Below are positions 8,000-15,766 of a stretch of DNA of 64,000 nucleotides, in pieces. The stretch is from Flammeovirgaceae bacterium UBA2786. GTDB lineage: Bacteria > Bacteroidota > Bacteroidia > Cytophagales > Cyclobacteriaceae. How positions within the stretch are numbered: the first letter of the stretch is position 1; each line of letters begins with the position of its first letter. The notes under the pieces were generated by a model. The model was not told the DNA's origin. It saw only the letters and a program-made list of their open reading frames with translations, and did not search any database. Where the stretch lies: NCBI GenBank assembly GCA_002352225.1, contig DEIA01000044.1, positions 22,958 through 86,957 of the forward strand. Reading direction: 5' to 3'. A program made the position numbers and the translations under genes.

Positions 8000-10483
8000 T
8001 TGAAACGGCTCAAGAAAATTCTGATCTACCTGTTGGTTGTGCTGGCCGTACTTCTTACCGGCACTATGGTGTCTGTGTTTCTGTTCAAAGACCAGATCAT
8101 TAACAGGTTTGTAAACGAAGCCAATAAACACCTGAACACCCCTGTAAAAATCGGCAAGATTGACGTTTCGGTGTTTGACGATTTTCCTAATCTGGCCATT
8201 GTGTTTACCGATGTGTACGTAGAAGATAGCCATCCGGGAATTTACCCGCTGCTTACTGCCGAACGCCTGGCCTTTACGTTAAATCCTGTTCAACTCTGGA
8301 ATGGCAACTACTCTGTTCGCGGATTATCTGTTACCGGAAGCGAAACTAATCTGCGCATTAACAAAGCCGGCAAAGCCAACTATATTATTCTGAAAGATAC
8401 ACCGGGCGAAGGAACCGGAGCCGTTCAGTTTGACCTGCGCAATGTGCGGCTAAGTAATACTATTGTGAGTTACCTCGATCAGCAGGCCGACCAGCATCAT
8501 GTTTTCAATAGCGAAAAGCTTACAGCCTCTATTAATGTTACCGGAGATCTCTATGCTATCACTGCCAAAGGCGATGTGATTACCGAACAGATTGGTGTGG
8601 GTCGTGTTCTTTTTCTTACCAACAAAACTTTTGCAGTTGATGCCCACATTAATTATGATGATGATAAAAAAACGGTTGACTTCAATTCATCGTCATTAAA
8701 AGTAGGGCGCTCGCTATTTGAAATAAATGGCAATTATGGATTTAAAGACAAAAATCTGATCGACCTGAAAGCAGAAGGAAAAGATACCGACATCCAAACT
8801 TTGTTATCGCTCTTTCCTGATGAAACCAGCAAAAAATTAAAACAATACCGAAGCGATGGCGATGTGTTTTTTAATCTAAACCTCAAGGGCGAAATCAGCG
8901 ATCGGAAAAGCCCGCTTATCTCAGTTTCGTTTGGCTGTAAAGACGCCACGGTTTACCATCCCGATTACCAATCGCACATTTCAAAAGCAAACCTCAATGG
9001 CTCTTTTGCCAGCCCCTCCCTTACCGATTTTACCAACGCCAAATTGTTTCTGAGCAATATGGAAGGCGAACTGAATGGTAAAACCTTTACGGGAAACCTG
9101 AGTATCAGCGAATTTAATGATCCATACATTACGCTTGATTTTAAAGGAGAGTTAGACGCTGCCTCGGTTTATAATTTTTATCCTATTCCCGAAGTAAAAG
9201 AGCTGAACGGGTTGATTCGTGCCGATATTCTGTTTGAAGGAAAAACCTCTTTATTGAAGAAAAAAGCTACCGCCCAGAAAGTAAAAACCAACGGAGCCAT
9301 AACCCTGGGTGGTGTAAATTTCACCTATGGCAAACAGAACATCCATTTTAAAGATATTAACGGAACACTAAACTTTAACAATAACGATCTGGCACTAAGC
9401 GATGTGAAGGGCTATTTTGAGAACAGCGATTTTCAACTCAATGGCTTTTTCAAAAACATCATTACTTTCCTGCTATTCGAAAATCAGCCTATTGGTATTG
9501 AAACCGATCTTACATCAGATTTTCTCGACCTCGATCAGCTCTTTTCGATAGGATTTGAACAAGAAGAATCGAACGAATACCAGTTTCGCATTTCGCCCAA
9601 CATACAACTCAATTTCAATTGTGATGTAAAAAAAATGAAATACAGGCGGTTTAAACCAAGCAACATAAAAGGCGATCTGCTGGTTAAAAATCAGGTAGCC
9701 GTTTCGCGCAACATTACTATGAACACCATGGGTGGCACGCTTACCTTAAATGGTATTGTAGATGCAAAAAATTCCAAAGCCATTGATGTAATCTCTTCTT
9801 TTAAACTGGATGGTCAACATGTGGATAGTATTTTTTATGTATTCGAAAATTTCTATCAAACCTTTATTGAAGACAAACACCTGAAGGGCCGGGCTTACGC
9901 TACGGTAGATCTTGAAATGACTCTAAATGAAAAATTAAACCTGATTGCACCCACCCTTATTGCCGACATAAGCGCAAATATTAAAAATGGCGAGCTCAAC
10001 AACTTCGAGCCAATGCAGAAACTAAATAAATATTTAGATGACGAGGGCCTGAGTAAACTTCGATTTGCCGATCTGAAAAATGACATCCACATCGAAAAGC
10101 AAACTATTTATTTGCCGCAAATGGAAGTGAAGACCAACGTAACCACCATTCAGCTAAGTGGCACACATACCTTCGATCAGCACATTGATTATCGGGTAGT
10201 GGCCCCGCTACGAAACAAGAAAAAAATTGATCCGGATGAAGCTTTTGGCGCTATTGAGGAAGATAGCAGTGGTAAATCAAAAATCTTTCTGAAAATTACC
10301 GGCACCACCGATGTGTATGAGGTAAGCCTCGATAAAGATGCGGTAAAGAAAAAAATTGCAAGCGATCTGAAGAAAGAAGTGCAGGAATTAAAAGATGCTT
10401 TCAAGCTAAAAGGTCAGAAAAAGAAAAAAGAACTGGAACTTACAGAAGAAGAGTTTGACTGGGAGATAGACAACAAAAACTAA
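8000..10483 (+). CDS. AsmA family membrane-anchored protein
   Basis: An 827-residue protein with one N-terminal membrane helix (about residues 7-30) and a long periplasmic body of beta-rich repeats ending in an AsmA C-terminal region (ITMNTMGGTLTLNGIVDAKN, then a segment with FADLKNDIHIEKQTIYLPQM). AsmA-like proteins are thought to bridge the periplasm and help move or regulate lipids at the outer membrane. The C-terminus is highly charged (KKKKELELTEEEFDWE). The start is a TTG; the following residues (KRLKKILIYLLVVLAVLL) form a normal signal anchor, supporting this choice. It stands alone on its strand and is convergent with mazG, 6 bases away. Confidence 0.88.
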   Translation: MKRLKKILIYLLVVLAVLLTGTMVSVFLFKDQIINRFVNEANKHLNTPVKIGKIDVSVFDDFPNLAIVFTDVYVEDSHPGIYPLLTAERLAFTLNPVQLWNGNYSVRGLSVTGSETNLRINKAGKANYIILKDTPGEGTGAVQFDLRNVRLSNTIVSYLDQQADQHHVFNSEKLTASINVTGDLYAITAKGDVITEQIGVGRVLFLTNKTFAVDAHINYDDDKKTVDFNSSSLKVGRSLFEINGNYGFKDKNLIDLKAEGKDTDIQTLLSLFPDETSKKLKQYRSDGDVFFNLNLKGEISDRKSPLISVSFGCKDATVYHPDYQSHISKANLNGSFASPSLTDFTNAKLFLSNMEGELNGKTFTGNLSISEFNDPYITLDFKGELDAASVYNFYPIPEVKELNGLIRADILFEGKTSLLKKKATAQKVKTNGAITLGGVNFTYGKQNIHFKDINGTLNFNNNDLALSDVKGYFENSDFQLNGFFKNIITFLLFENQPIGIETDLTSDFLDLDQLFSIGFEQEESNEYQFRISPNIQLNFNCDVKKMKYRRFKPSNIKGDLLVKNQVAVSRNITMNTMGGTLTLNGIVDAKNSKAIDVISSFKLDGQHVDSIFYVFENFYQTFIEDKHLKGRAYATVDLEMTLNEKLNLIAPTLIADISANIKNGELNNFEPMQKLNKYLDDEGLSKLRFADLKNDIHIEKQTIYLPQMEVKTNVTTIQLSGTHTFDQHIDYRVVAPLRNKKKIDPDEAFGAIEEDSSGKSKIFLKITGTTDVYEVSLDKDAVKKKIASDLKKEVQELKDAFKLKGQKKKKELELTEEEFDWEIDNKN

Positions 10484-10489
10484 AATCTT

Positions 10490-11305
10490 CTAAATCGTTT
10501 TGGCCCGGTTCCAATACTCATCCATTTCAGCCAGCGTCATTTCGCCCATCTGCTTCCCGTCTTTGGCCGATTCGGTTTCCAGATATTGAAAGCGCTTAAT
10601 AAACTTCTTATTGGTACGTTCGAGTGCCTCCTCCGGATCGATGTTAATAAAGCGGGCATAGTTCACCAACGAAAACAACAAGTCGCCAAACTCGGCCATA
10701 GCCTTTTCTTTATTAATGGCCTCATCCGATTCTGCATTAAACTCACTCTTAAACTCCTGCATCTCTTCCTCCACTTTTTCCCATACCTGTTCTTTTCGTT
10801 CCCAATCAAACCCAACACCTCGTGCTTTATCTTGTATGCGAATGGCTTTAACCAAGGCCGGTAGCGATTTAGGTACTCCTTCCAACACTGATTTGTTGCC
10901 GGTTTTCAGTTTAATCTTTTCCCAATTTTCTTTTACTGCTTTTTCATCCGCAGCAATCGTATCGCCATATACGTGTGGGTGGCGTTCAATTAACTTATCG
11001 CAAATAGCGTTCAGCACATCGGCCACATCAAATGCCCCTTGCTCAGAAGCTATGCGGGCATAAAACACATTGTGCAACATTAAATCGCCTAATTCTTTTT
11101 TTACTTCCTGAAGATTGCCTTCCACAATAGCATCCGATAACTCATAGGTTTCTTCAATGGTTAAATGCCGGAGCGTTTCCAGCGTTTGCTTTTTATCCCA
11201 TGGGCAATTTTCGCGCAGTTCATTCATTACCGTAAGCAGGCGGTCGAAAGCCTTTAATTTTGCCTCGCGGTTTAAATCGGGTGCAGAGAGAGGTGTTTTT
11301 TTCAT
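10490..11305 (-). CDS. mazG: Nucleoside triphosphate pyrophosphohydrolase MazG
   Basis: A 271-residue protein with two MazG-type all-alpha NTP pyrophosphohydrolase halves. The first half has the metal-binding helices EETYELSDAI and KKELGDLMLH (the EExxE...ExxD pattern) after the signature NCPWDKKQT, and the second has EEEMQEFKSE and FGDLLFSLVNYARF. The enzyme removes non-canonical or excess NTPs by releasing pyrophosphate and is involved in housekeeping and starvation responses. Length and order match the E. coli type. It is divergent from the small membrane protein gene at 11391 and is not linked to a mazEF toxin system here. Confidence 0.95.
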   Translation of the reverse strand: MKKTPLSAPDLNREAKLKAFDRLLTVMNELRENCPWDKKQTLETLRHLTIEETYELSDAIVEGNLQEVKKELGDLMLHNVFYARIASEQGAFDVADVLNAICDKLIERHPHVYGDTIAADEKAVKENWEKIKLKTGNKSVLEGVPKSLPALVKAIRIQDKARGVGFDWERKEQVWEKVEEEMQEFKSEFNAESDEAINKEKAMAEFGDLLFSLVNYARFINIDPEEALERTNKKFIKRFQYLETESAKDGKQMGEMTLAEMDEYWNRAKTI

Positions 11306-11339
11306 GATCAGGAAACTTAACTATAACCAGTATGTGTTG

Positions 11340-11347
11340 TACTTTTG
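11340..11347 (+). promoter_or_regulatory. Bacteroidota -7 promoter element (TACTTTTG)
   Basis: TACTTTTG matches TAnnTTTG exactly and lies 43 bases upstream of the start codon at 11391. It is in the mazG/small-protein divergent gap. No good -33 element was seen. Confidence 0.5.
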
Positions 11348-11390
11348 TACGCACAAAAATCGCAATTCGTAAAATCAAAACCTTAGCGGC

Positions 11391-11642
11391 ATGGCCATCT
11401 TTCTGTTAACACTCGCAATCTTTGCCTTATTCTTCATCTTAATGTCGGTGCGGCTGCTGTTTATTAAAAATGGCGAGTTTCGGGGTACCTGCGCCACACA
11501 AAGTCCTTACCTGGCAAAAGAGGGCATAACCTGCGGTTATTGTGGCAAAACACTGGGCGAAGGCGATACAAGCTGTGGCGATCCGGAAAAAGAAAAAGCT
11601 CAGGCAATTGCCGAGATGCCGGAGATCAGAAAGAAAGGTTAG
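11391..11642 (+). CDS. Small single-pass membrane protein with cysteine cluster, unknown function
   Basis: An 83-residue protein with one N-terminal transmembrane helix (about residues 2-25) followed by a short soluble tail with cysteines in the order GTC, CGYC and SCG. The CxxC motif in TCGYCGKT plus the outer cysteines suggest binding of a metal or an iron-sulfur unit. The layout, a single helix then a basic stretch and G-x-C...C-x-x-C, is reminiscent of NqrM, a maturation factor of the sodium-pumping NADH:quinone oxidoreductase, but the match is only by pattern and no nqr genes are in the window. Its stop codon overlaps the end of hicB by 4 bases in convergent orientation. Confidence 0.6.
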   Translation: MAIFLLTLAIFALFFILMSVRLLFIKNGEFRGTCATQSPYLAKEGITCGYCGKTLGEGDTSCGDPEKEKAQAIAEMPEIRKKG

Positions 11643-12034
11643 TCTCTATTAACTAAACTCAATTCGGAAAGTTCTTTTCCGATTTGGTTAATTCCTAAAA
11701 GAATTTTTTCAGTTTGTGATGCTGATGGCCTTTTTCTTCCCTGAACGTATTGTGACAATAGGGTAGCGTTCATCCCTATTCGTTCAGCTAAATACCTGGC
11801 ATTGATTACGCGGTAATATTGAAAAAACTGTTTTAGGTCAACCTCAAATTGAATGTTTTTAGCATTTACCTGATGGCCGTCATCGTCAAAATAGAAGTTA
11901 AGAGCTTCTACAATATTATCCTGAAGTTCGGTAAGTGTTTTGCCTGTGGTAAACACCGGATAATCATCTGCAAATGCAGAAAAGCCTGTGTCTGTTTTTT
12001 CAACTACAACTTTAATTTTCTTTTTCCACAACAT
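11639..12034 (-). CDS. hicB: HicB antitoxin with HTH domain (module 1)
   Basis: A 131-residue antitoxin. The N-terminal half is the degenerate RNase-H-like HicB fold (VVVEKTDTGFSAFADDYPVFTTGKTLTELQDNI), which blocks the toxin. The C-terminal half (about residues 75-125) is a Cro/Xre-type helix-turn-helix with AERIGMNATLLSQYVQGRKR, which binds operator DNA. It begins 3 bases after hicA stops, the usual toxin-first order. It probably represses the promoter at 12259-12289 with HicA as co-repressor. Confidence 0.88.
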   Translation of the reverse strand: MLWKKKIKVVVEKTDTGFSAFADDYPVFTTGKTLTELQDNIVEALNFYFDDDGHQVNAKNIQFEVDLKQFFQYYRVINARYLAERIGMNATLLSQYVQGRKRPSASQTEKILLGINQIGKELSELSLVNRD

Positions 12035-12037
12035 CTT

Positions 12038-12226
12038 TCACTTCTTAATCCCAGCTTGCTTTAATAACTTTCTTTCTAAACCCTTTCCTACTTCATTGCT
12101 TCCATGGTTCGGAAAAATTATAATGCCTGTCTTCATTTTATGTCTCATTTTAACATGAGAACCACTTTGTGATACAACGTACCAGCCATCTTGTGTAAGA
12201 AGGCGATACAATTCAGATGATTTCAT
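12038..12226 (-). CDS. hicA: HicA toxin (module 1)
   Basis: A 62-residue mRNA-cleaving toxin of the HicA double-stranded-RNA-binding fold. The catalytic histidine is H24 in SGSHVKMRH, and the start MKSSELYRLLTQDGWYV is typical. It is translated first in the hicAB operon; its start codon lies about 30 bases downstream of a consensus promoter. The family's action is ribosome-independent cleavage of mRNA, reversed by HicB. Confidence 0.9.
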   Translation of the reverse strand: MKSSELYRLLTQDGWYVVSQSGSHVKMRHKMKTGIIIFPNHGSNEVGKGLERKLLKQAGIKK

Positions 12227-12258
12227 CTAATTCATTTTTTTAATGGTTGTATAGGATT

Positions 12259-12289
12259 CAAAGGTAAATAATTATTTACCTTTTGCAAA
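12259..12289 (-). promoter_or_regulatory. hicAB promoter with embedded palindromic operator
   Basis: On the minus strand the sequence reads TTTG (12289-12286), 19 bases, then TACCTTTG (12266-12259): a perfect fit to the Bacteroidota promoter TTTG-N19-TAnnTTTG. Positions 12260-12283 form a perfect 24-base palindrome whose half-site is AAAGGTAAATAA. It covers the spacer and most of the -7 box, so bound HicB would block this promoter. On the plus strand the same palindrome contains TACCTTTTG, a near-match -7 box pointing toward glmM. Confidence 0.8.
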
Positions 12290-12328
12290 GTGCTTTATAG
12301 CGTTAACTTCGAGCAAAATTTCTCGATT

Positions 12329-13714
12329 GTGACCTTAATCAAATCTATTTCCGGTATACGCGGCACCATTGGTGGTAAACCGGGCGAAGCCTTAACTCCT
12401 GTTGATGCCGTAAAATTTGCTGCCGCATTTGGCACTTGGGTAAAAGCCCGTGGCGGAAAGAAAATCATTATTGGCCGCGATGCGCGACCTTCCGGTGAAA
12501 TGGTTAGTCAACTCGTTTCAGCAACCTTGCAAGGGTTGGGACTTAACGTAATTGATCTGGGTTTATCCACAACGCCTACTGTTGAAATTGCTGTTCCGCT
12601 TGAAAAAGCAGGAGGCGGCATTATACTTACCGCCAGCCACAACCCGGTGCAATGGAATGCCCTCAAACTACTCAATGAAAAAGGCGAATTTATTTCTGCC
12701 GAAGATGGTGCTGTAGTTTTACACCTTGCTCAACAAGACAGTTTTAGTTTTGCCCCTGTTAACCAATTAGGTAGCTACACCCAAAATGATGCATACATTC
12801 AGAAACACATTAATATGATTCTGAAGTACAAACTGGTTGATAAGCGCGCCATTCAAAATGCAAAATTTAAAATTGCAATTGATGCCGTAAATTCAACCGG
12901 TGGCATTGCAGTGCCCATGCTTCTAAAAGCATTGGGTGTAAAAAAAATCGTGCCTCTGTATTGCGATCCCAACGGAAAATTCCCGCATAACCCCGAACCG
13001 TTACCAGAGCATCTGAAAAAAATTACATCCGTAGTTAAAAAGCAAAAATGCGATTTAGGTATTGTGGTCGATCCGGATGTTGATCGTTTGGCATTAATAC
13101 AGGAAGATGGTAAACCGTTTGGTGAAGAATACACGCTGGTGGCTGTTGCCGACTACATCCTTAAGAAGAAAAAAGGAAACACCGTTTCCAATCTTTCATC
13201 TACCCGGGCTTTGCGCGATGTTACCGAACTGGCAGGTGGCCAATATCATGCGGCAGCCGTAGGCGAAGTAAACGTAGTAAACAAAATGAAGGCTGTAAAA
13301 GCTGTAATTGGTGGCGAAGGTAATGGGGGTGTTATTGTTCCCGATTTCCATTACGGCCGCGATGCGCTGATGGGTATTGCATTGTTTTTAAGTCATCTGG
13401 CCAAATCGAAAATGAAAGCCTCTGAGCTTCGTAAAAGCTATCCGGCTTACTTTATTTCTAAAAATAAAATTGAACTCACGCCTAAAATCAATGTTGATAG
13501 CGTACTTGAAAAAGTAAAAGCGAAGTATACCCTCGAAAACATTAATACAATCGATGGCGTTAAAATCGACTTTGAGAAAGAAAAAGAATGGGTACACCTG
13601 CGCAAGAGTAATACCGAGCCCATAATCCGTATTTATGCCGAATCGCAGAATGAAAAAAAGGCCGGGCAACTTGCGCAGCGAATAATCGCTGACATTCAGG
13701 AAATTATTCAATAG
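12329..13714 (+). CDS. glmM: Phosphoglucosamine mutase
   Basis: A 461-residue phosphohexomutase that converts glucosamine-6-phosphate to glucosamine-1-phosphate for peptidoglycan and lipopolysaccharide. The phosphoserine is S103 in TASHNP, the metal loop is DPDVDR, and the sugar-binding loop is GEGNGG. The phosphate-binding end is visible as RKSNTEPIIRIYAE. The first residues TLIKSISGIRGTIGG are typical of the Bacteroidota enzyme, so the GTG at 12329 is preferred. An in-frame GTG at 12290 would add 13 residues of poor similarity but starts just after a promoter-like box. The gene lies between two HicAB modules on the opposite strand. A related phosphomannomutase role is possible but less likely. 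Confidence 0.88.
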   Translation: MTLIKSISGIRGTIGGKPGEALTPVDAVKFAAAFGTWVKARGGKKIIIGRDARPSGEMVSQLVSATLQGLGLNVIDLGLSTTPTVEIAVPLEKAGGGIILTASHNPVQWNALKLLNEKGEFISAEDGAVVLHLAQQDSFSFAPVNQLGSYTQNDAYIQKHINMILKYKLVDKRAIQNAKFKIAIDAVNSTGGIAVPMLLKALGVKKIVPLYCDPNGKFPHNPEPLPEHLKKITSVVKKQKCDLGIVVDPDVDRLALIQEDGKPFGEEYTLVAVADYILKKKKGNTVSNLSSTRALRDVTELAGGQYHAAAVGEVNVVNKMKAVKAVIGGEGNGGVIVPDFHYGRDALMGIALFLSHLAKSKMKASELRKSYPAYFISKNKIELTPKINVDSVLEKVKAKYTLENINTIDGVKIDFEKEKEWVHLRKSNTEPIIRIYAESQNEKKAGQLAQRIIADIQEIIQ

Positions 13715-13722
13715 AATTGCCC

Positions 13723-13760
13723 GGAAGCGTCTGACACTTTTATAGTGTCTTGACGCTTTC
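13723..13760. terminator. Hairpin after glmM
   Basis: An imperfect hairpin with arms GAAGCGTC.GACACT and the matching AGTGTC..GACGCTTTC around a 5-base loop. It lies 8 bases after the glmM stop and 16 bases past the end of the second hicB gene. There is no long T-run, so it may be a factor-dependent end or a small palindromic repeat. Confidence 0.6.
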
Positions 13761-13775
13761 TGAGGCTGTCCGTAT

Positions 13776-14111
13776 TTACTCCGCCACTTCTTTTGCAATT
13801 ACTTGTTCTACAAATTGATTGAGTGAAATTTTCATTGTGGTAGATTTTATTACAGCCAAACGATGCAACCGGGGCTTTATCCTCACATTAAAACTTCCCT
13901 TAAACTCTTTGTCGGGGTCTTTGCCCAATCTGGCACAGGTATCAATATAATCATCAACAGCCTCACGAAAAGCTTTTTTCAGTTTAACCACCGAGTCGGC
14001 TTCAAATGTAACCACATCGCGCACCCCATTAATTTTACCAAAAAAAATTTCATCGGCTGCGCTAAATTCTACCGTGCCGGTGTACCCTTTATGCTCTAAC
14101 ACATTTTTCAT
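13776..14111 (-). CDS. hicB: HicB antitoxin with ribbon-helix-helix tail (module 2)
   Basis: A 111-residue antitoxin. The N-terminal HicB fold is seen in HKGYTGTVEFSAADEIFFGK and the following VKLKKAFREAVDDYIDTC helix. The C-terminal 40 residues (GSFNVRIKPRLHRLAVI and a helix ISLNQFVEQVIAKE) form an Arc-type ribbon-helix-helix DNA-binding domain, so this antitoxin belongs to a different HicB class from module 1. It overlaps the end of hicA by 4 bases. Confidence 0.87.
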   Translation of the reverse strand: MKNVLEHKGYTGTVEFSAADEIFFGKINGVRDVVTFEADSVVKLKKAFREAVDDYIDTCARLGKDPDKEFKGSFNVRIKPRLHRLAVIKSTTMKISLNQFVEQVIAKEVAE

Positions 14112-14356
14112 AACAACGCTTGCTCTTTTAAGTGATCGATCACTATATCTAATACATACGCCTTTAAAACCGGTTTAGGATGAGGCTCGTGCAAACTAAC
14201 CAAGGCCCCCGTTTGCGGGTGGTGAAATTTTCGTCTTGACCCTCCTCCTTTTAATTCTTCATACCCAAAGTGAGCCATAATTGTTACCAACTCCTTCCAG
14301 GTAAAGTCTTTAGGTTTTGATTTCAGGCGGTGAAGTGCCTTTTCAAATTTGCTCAT
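14108..14356 (-). CDS. hicA: HicA-family toxin (module 2), variant active site
   Basis: An 82-residue HicA-like protein upstream of and overlapping hicB. The fold signature is FTWKELVTIMAHFGYEELKGGGSRRKFHHPQTG. Where most HicA toxins have the catalytic histidine in GSH, this one has GGSR, with histidines four to five residues later (FHHP). I recall a HicA subgroup with this Arg form, but whether it cleaves RNA cannot be judged from sequence. A -7-like element (TACATTTG on the minus strand, 14370-14363) lies just upstream. Confidence 0.83.
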   Translation of the reverse strand: MSKFEKALHRLKSKPKDFTWKELVTIMAHFGYEELKGGGSRRKFHHPQTGALVSLHEPHPKPVLKAYVLDIVIDHLKEQALL

Positions 14357-14362
14357 TCAAAA

Positions 14363-14370
14363 CAAATGTA
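14363..14370 (-). promoter_or_regulatory. Probable -7 element for hicAB module 2
   Basis: On the minus strand TACATTTG fits TAnnTTTG exactly, 6 bases before the hicA start codon. Just upstream is a short palindrome, AACTAA-ATT-TTAGTT (14370-14384), a candidate operator. No -33 element at 19-21 bases is visible. Confidence 0.45.
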
Positions 14371-14419
14371 ACTAAATTTTAGTTGCAAAATTTCAGACGA
14401 ACAAATAACCTAAATAAGC

Positions 14420-14427
14420 TACATTTG
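14420..14427 (+). promoter_or_regulatory. Bacteroidota -7 element (TACATTTG) for the cysteine desulfurase
   Basis: TACATTTG fits the -7 consensus exactly and lies 26 bases before the ATG at 14454. A -33 element is not clear. Confidence 0.5.
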
Positions 14428-14453
14428 CAGGGTTAAGATTTTTGCAATTTGCC

Positions 14454-15599
14454 ATGCGAGTTTACCTAGACAATGCCGCCACTACCCCGCTCGACCCGGA
14501 GGTATTTGAAACCATGAAGCCCTTTATGCTGGAAGATTTTGGAAACCCATCTTCTACCCATGCACACGGACGTAAAGTACGGGCAGCCATTGAATCAGCG
14601 CGAAAAAAAATTGCTGAACTGGTCAATTGCACACCAGGCGAAATCATATTTACTTCTGGTGGTACCGAAGCAGACAATGCCATTATCCGGTGTGCAATAG
14701 AAACCTACAACATCAAACACGCTATCTCTACACCCATCGAGCATCATGCCGTTACCCACACGCTCGAAACTCTGGAAAAGCAAGGCATTATTGCGCTTCA
14801 TTATGTAAAACTTGATGCCCAGGGTTCGGTTGACTTAATCCACCTCGAAGAATTACTGAAAACATACCCCAACGCCCTGGTATCGTTAATGCATGCCAAT
14901 AATGAAATCGGCAATCTGTTGGATATTGAAGCGGTTGGTAATCTGTGCGAACAATATGGCGCATACTTTCATTCCGATACCGTGCAAACCATGGGGCATT
15001 ACCGTCACGATTTGAAAAAACTGAACGTGCATGGAATGACTGCCGCTGCGCACAAGTTTCATGGCCCGAAAGGCGTGGGCTTTATGTACATAAACAAAGA
15101 CAAAAAGATAAAACAGTTTGTACATGGCGGTGCACAGGAACGCAACATGCGGGGCGGCACCGAGAATGTGTACGGCATAATCGGTTTAGCCAAAGCATTG
15201 GAAATCTGCTATCGCGAAATGGACGAACATCAGGCTTACATCACATCATTAAAGAAAAAAATGATTGAACAACTGAAAGCTTCTATCCCCGGAGTTAGTT
15301 TCAATGGCAACTCGGGCGATCTAAGCAAAAGTTTATACACGGTACTGAATGTAAGCCTTCCGGAAAATGAAGAGAACGAAATGTTGCTGTTCAATCTGGA
15401 TATGCAGGGTATTTCAGCGTCAGGCGGAAGCGCCTGCTCCAGCGGGGCCAGCACGGGCTCGCATGTATTAGGTGCAATTTATCCTAACTCTAAACGCGGT
15501 GCCATTCGGCTTTCGTTCAGCAAATACAATAAGCCCGAGGAGATTGATTTTGTAGTGAGTACGATTGCGGAGATCTATAAGGTGACGGTACCGAATTAA
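14454..15599 (+). CDS. Cysteine desulfurase (IscS/NifS-type)
   Basis: A 381-residue class-V aminotransferase-fold enzyme that takes sulfur from cysteine onto an active-site cysteine for iron-sulfur clusters and thiolated tRNA. The start YLDNAATTPLDPEV is diagnostic. The PLP lysine is in AAHKFHGPKGVGF, the aspartate and histidine of the cofactor site are in HSDTVQ and HANNEIGN, and the persulfide cysteine is in the loop SASGGSACSSGASTGSHV, the long-loop (class I) type. The ATG at 14454 is chosen because it begins the conserved sequence; an in-frame TTG 12 bases upstream is less likely. No iscU or suf genes are adjacent, so it may serve tRNA or cofactor sulfur transfer. Confidence 0.93.
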   Translation: MRVYLDNAATTPLDPEVFETMKPFMLEDFGNPSSTHAHGRKVRAAIESARKKIAELVNCTPGEIIFTSGGTEADNAIIRCAIETYNIKHAISTPIEHHAVTHTLETLEKQGIIALHYVKLDAQGSVDLIHLEELLKTYPNALVSLMHANNEIGNLLDIEAVGNLCEQYGAYFHSDTVQTMGHYRHDLKKLNVHGMTAAAHKFHGPKGVGFMYINKDKKIKQFVHGGAQERNMRGGTENVYGIIGLAKALEICYREMDEHQAYITSLKKKMIEQLKASIPGVSFNGNSGDLSKSLYTVLNVSLPENEENEMLLFNLDMQGISASGGSACSSGASTGSHVLGAIYPNSKRGAIRLSFSKYNKPEEIDFVVSTIAEIYKVTVPN

Positions 15600-15604
15600 A
15601 ACTG

Positions 15605-15628
15605 ATGTCGGGTTTTACAACCCAACAT
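15605..15628. terminator. Terminator hairpin after the cysteine desulfurase (copy A)
   Basis: The arms ATGTCGGGTT and AACCCAACAT pair around TTAC with one mismatch. It is a diverged copy of the perfect hairpin at 16139-16162 and belongs to the duplicated segment described at 15597-15696. Confidence 0.65.
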
Positions 15629-15645
15629 CTCATTATCTAACTCAC

Positions 15646-15697
15646 GGCAAACTGGTAGCCCCCAAAACGTTTAATAATTTCTTACTCCAGCATTCCC
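15646..15697 (-). pseudogene. Broken copy of the 3' end of the acetyl-CoA hydrolase gene
   Basis: On the minus strand this stretch reads M-L-E-stop-E-I-I-K-R-F-G-G-Y-Q-F-A-V-S-stop. The intact gene ends M-L-E-Q-E-I-I-K-R-F-G-S-H-Q-F-A-V-S-stop. The CAA codon has become TAA. Several other differences are silent (CGG/CGT, GGA/GGG, GCT/GCC, AGC/AGT). The homology continues past the stop codon into the terminator (15597-15696 against 16131-16230). Nothing of the upstream part of the gene is present here, so this is a fragment only. Confidence 0.85.
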
Positions 15698-15766
15698 AGC
15701 TGTTCGCCATTTGCAATGGCGAACGAAAAATAAAAGAGATTTTCAAAATCCATTTTATCTCGATTC

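Noticed and set aside
13723..13760. Possible MITE at the hairpin after glmM
   Set aside because: TGAGGCTGTC just after it resembles the MITE end at 15881, but only about nine bases match and there is no opposite end; treated as a hairpin only.
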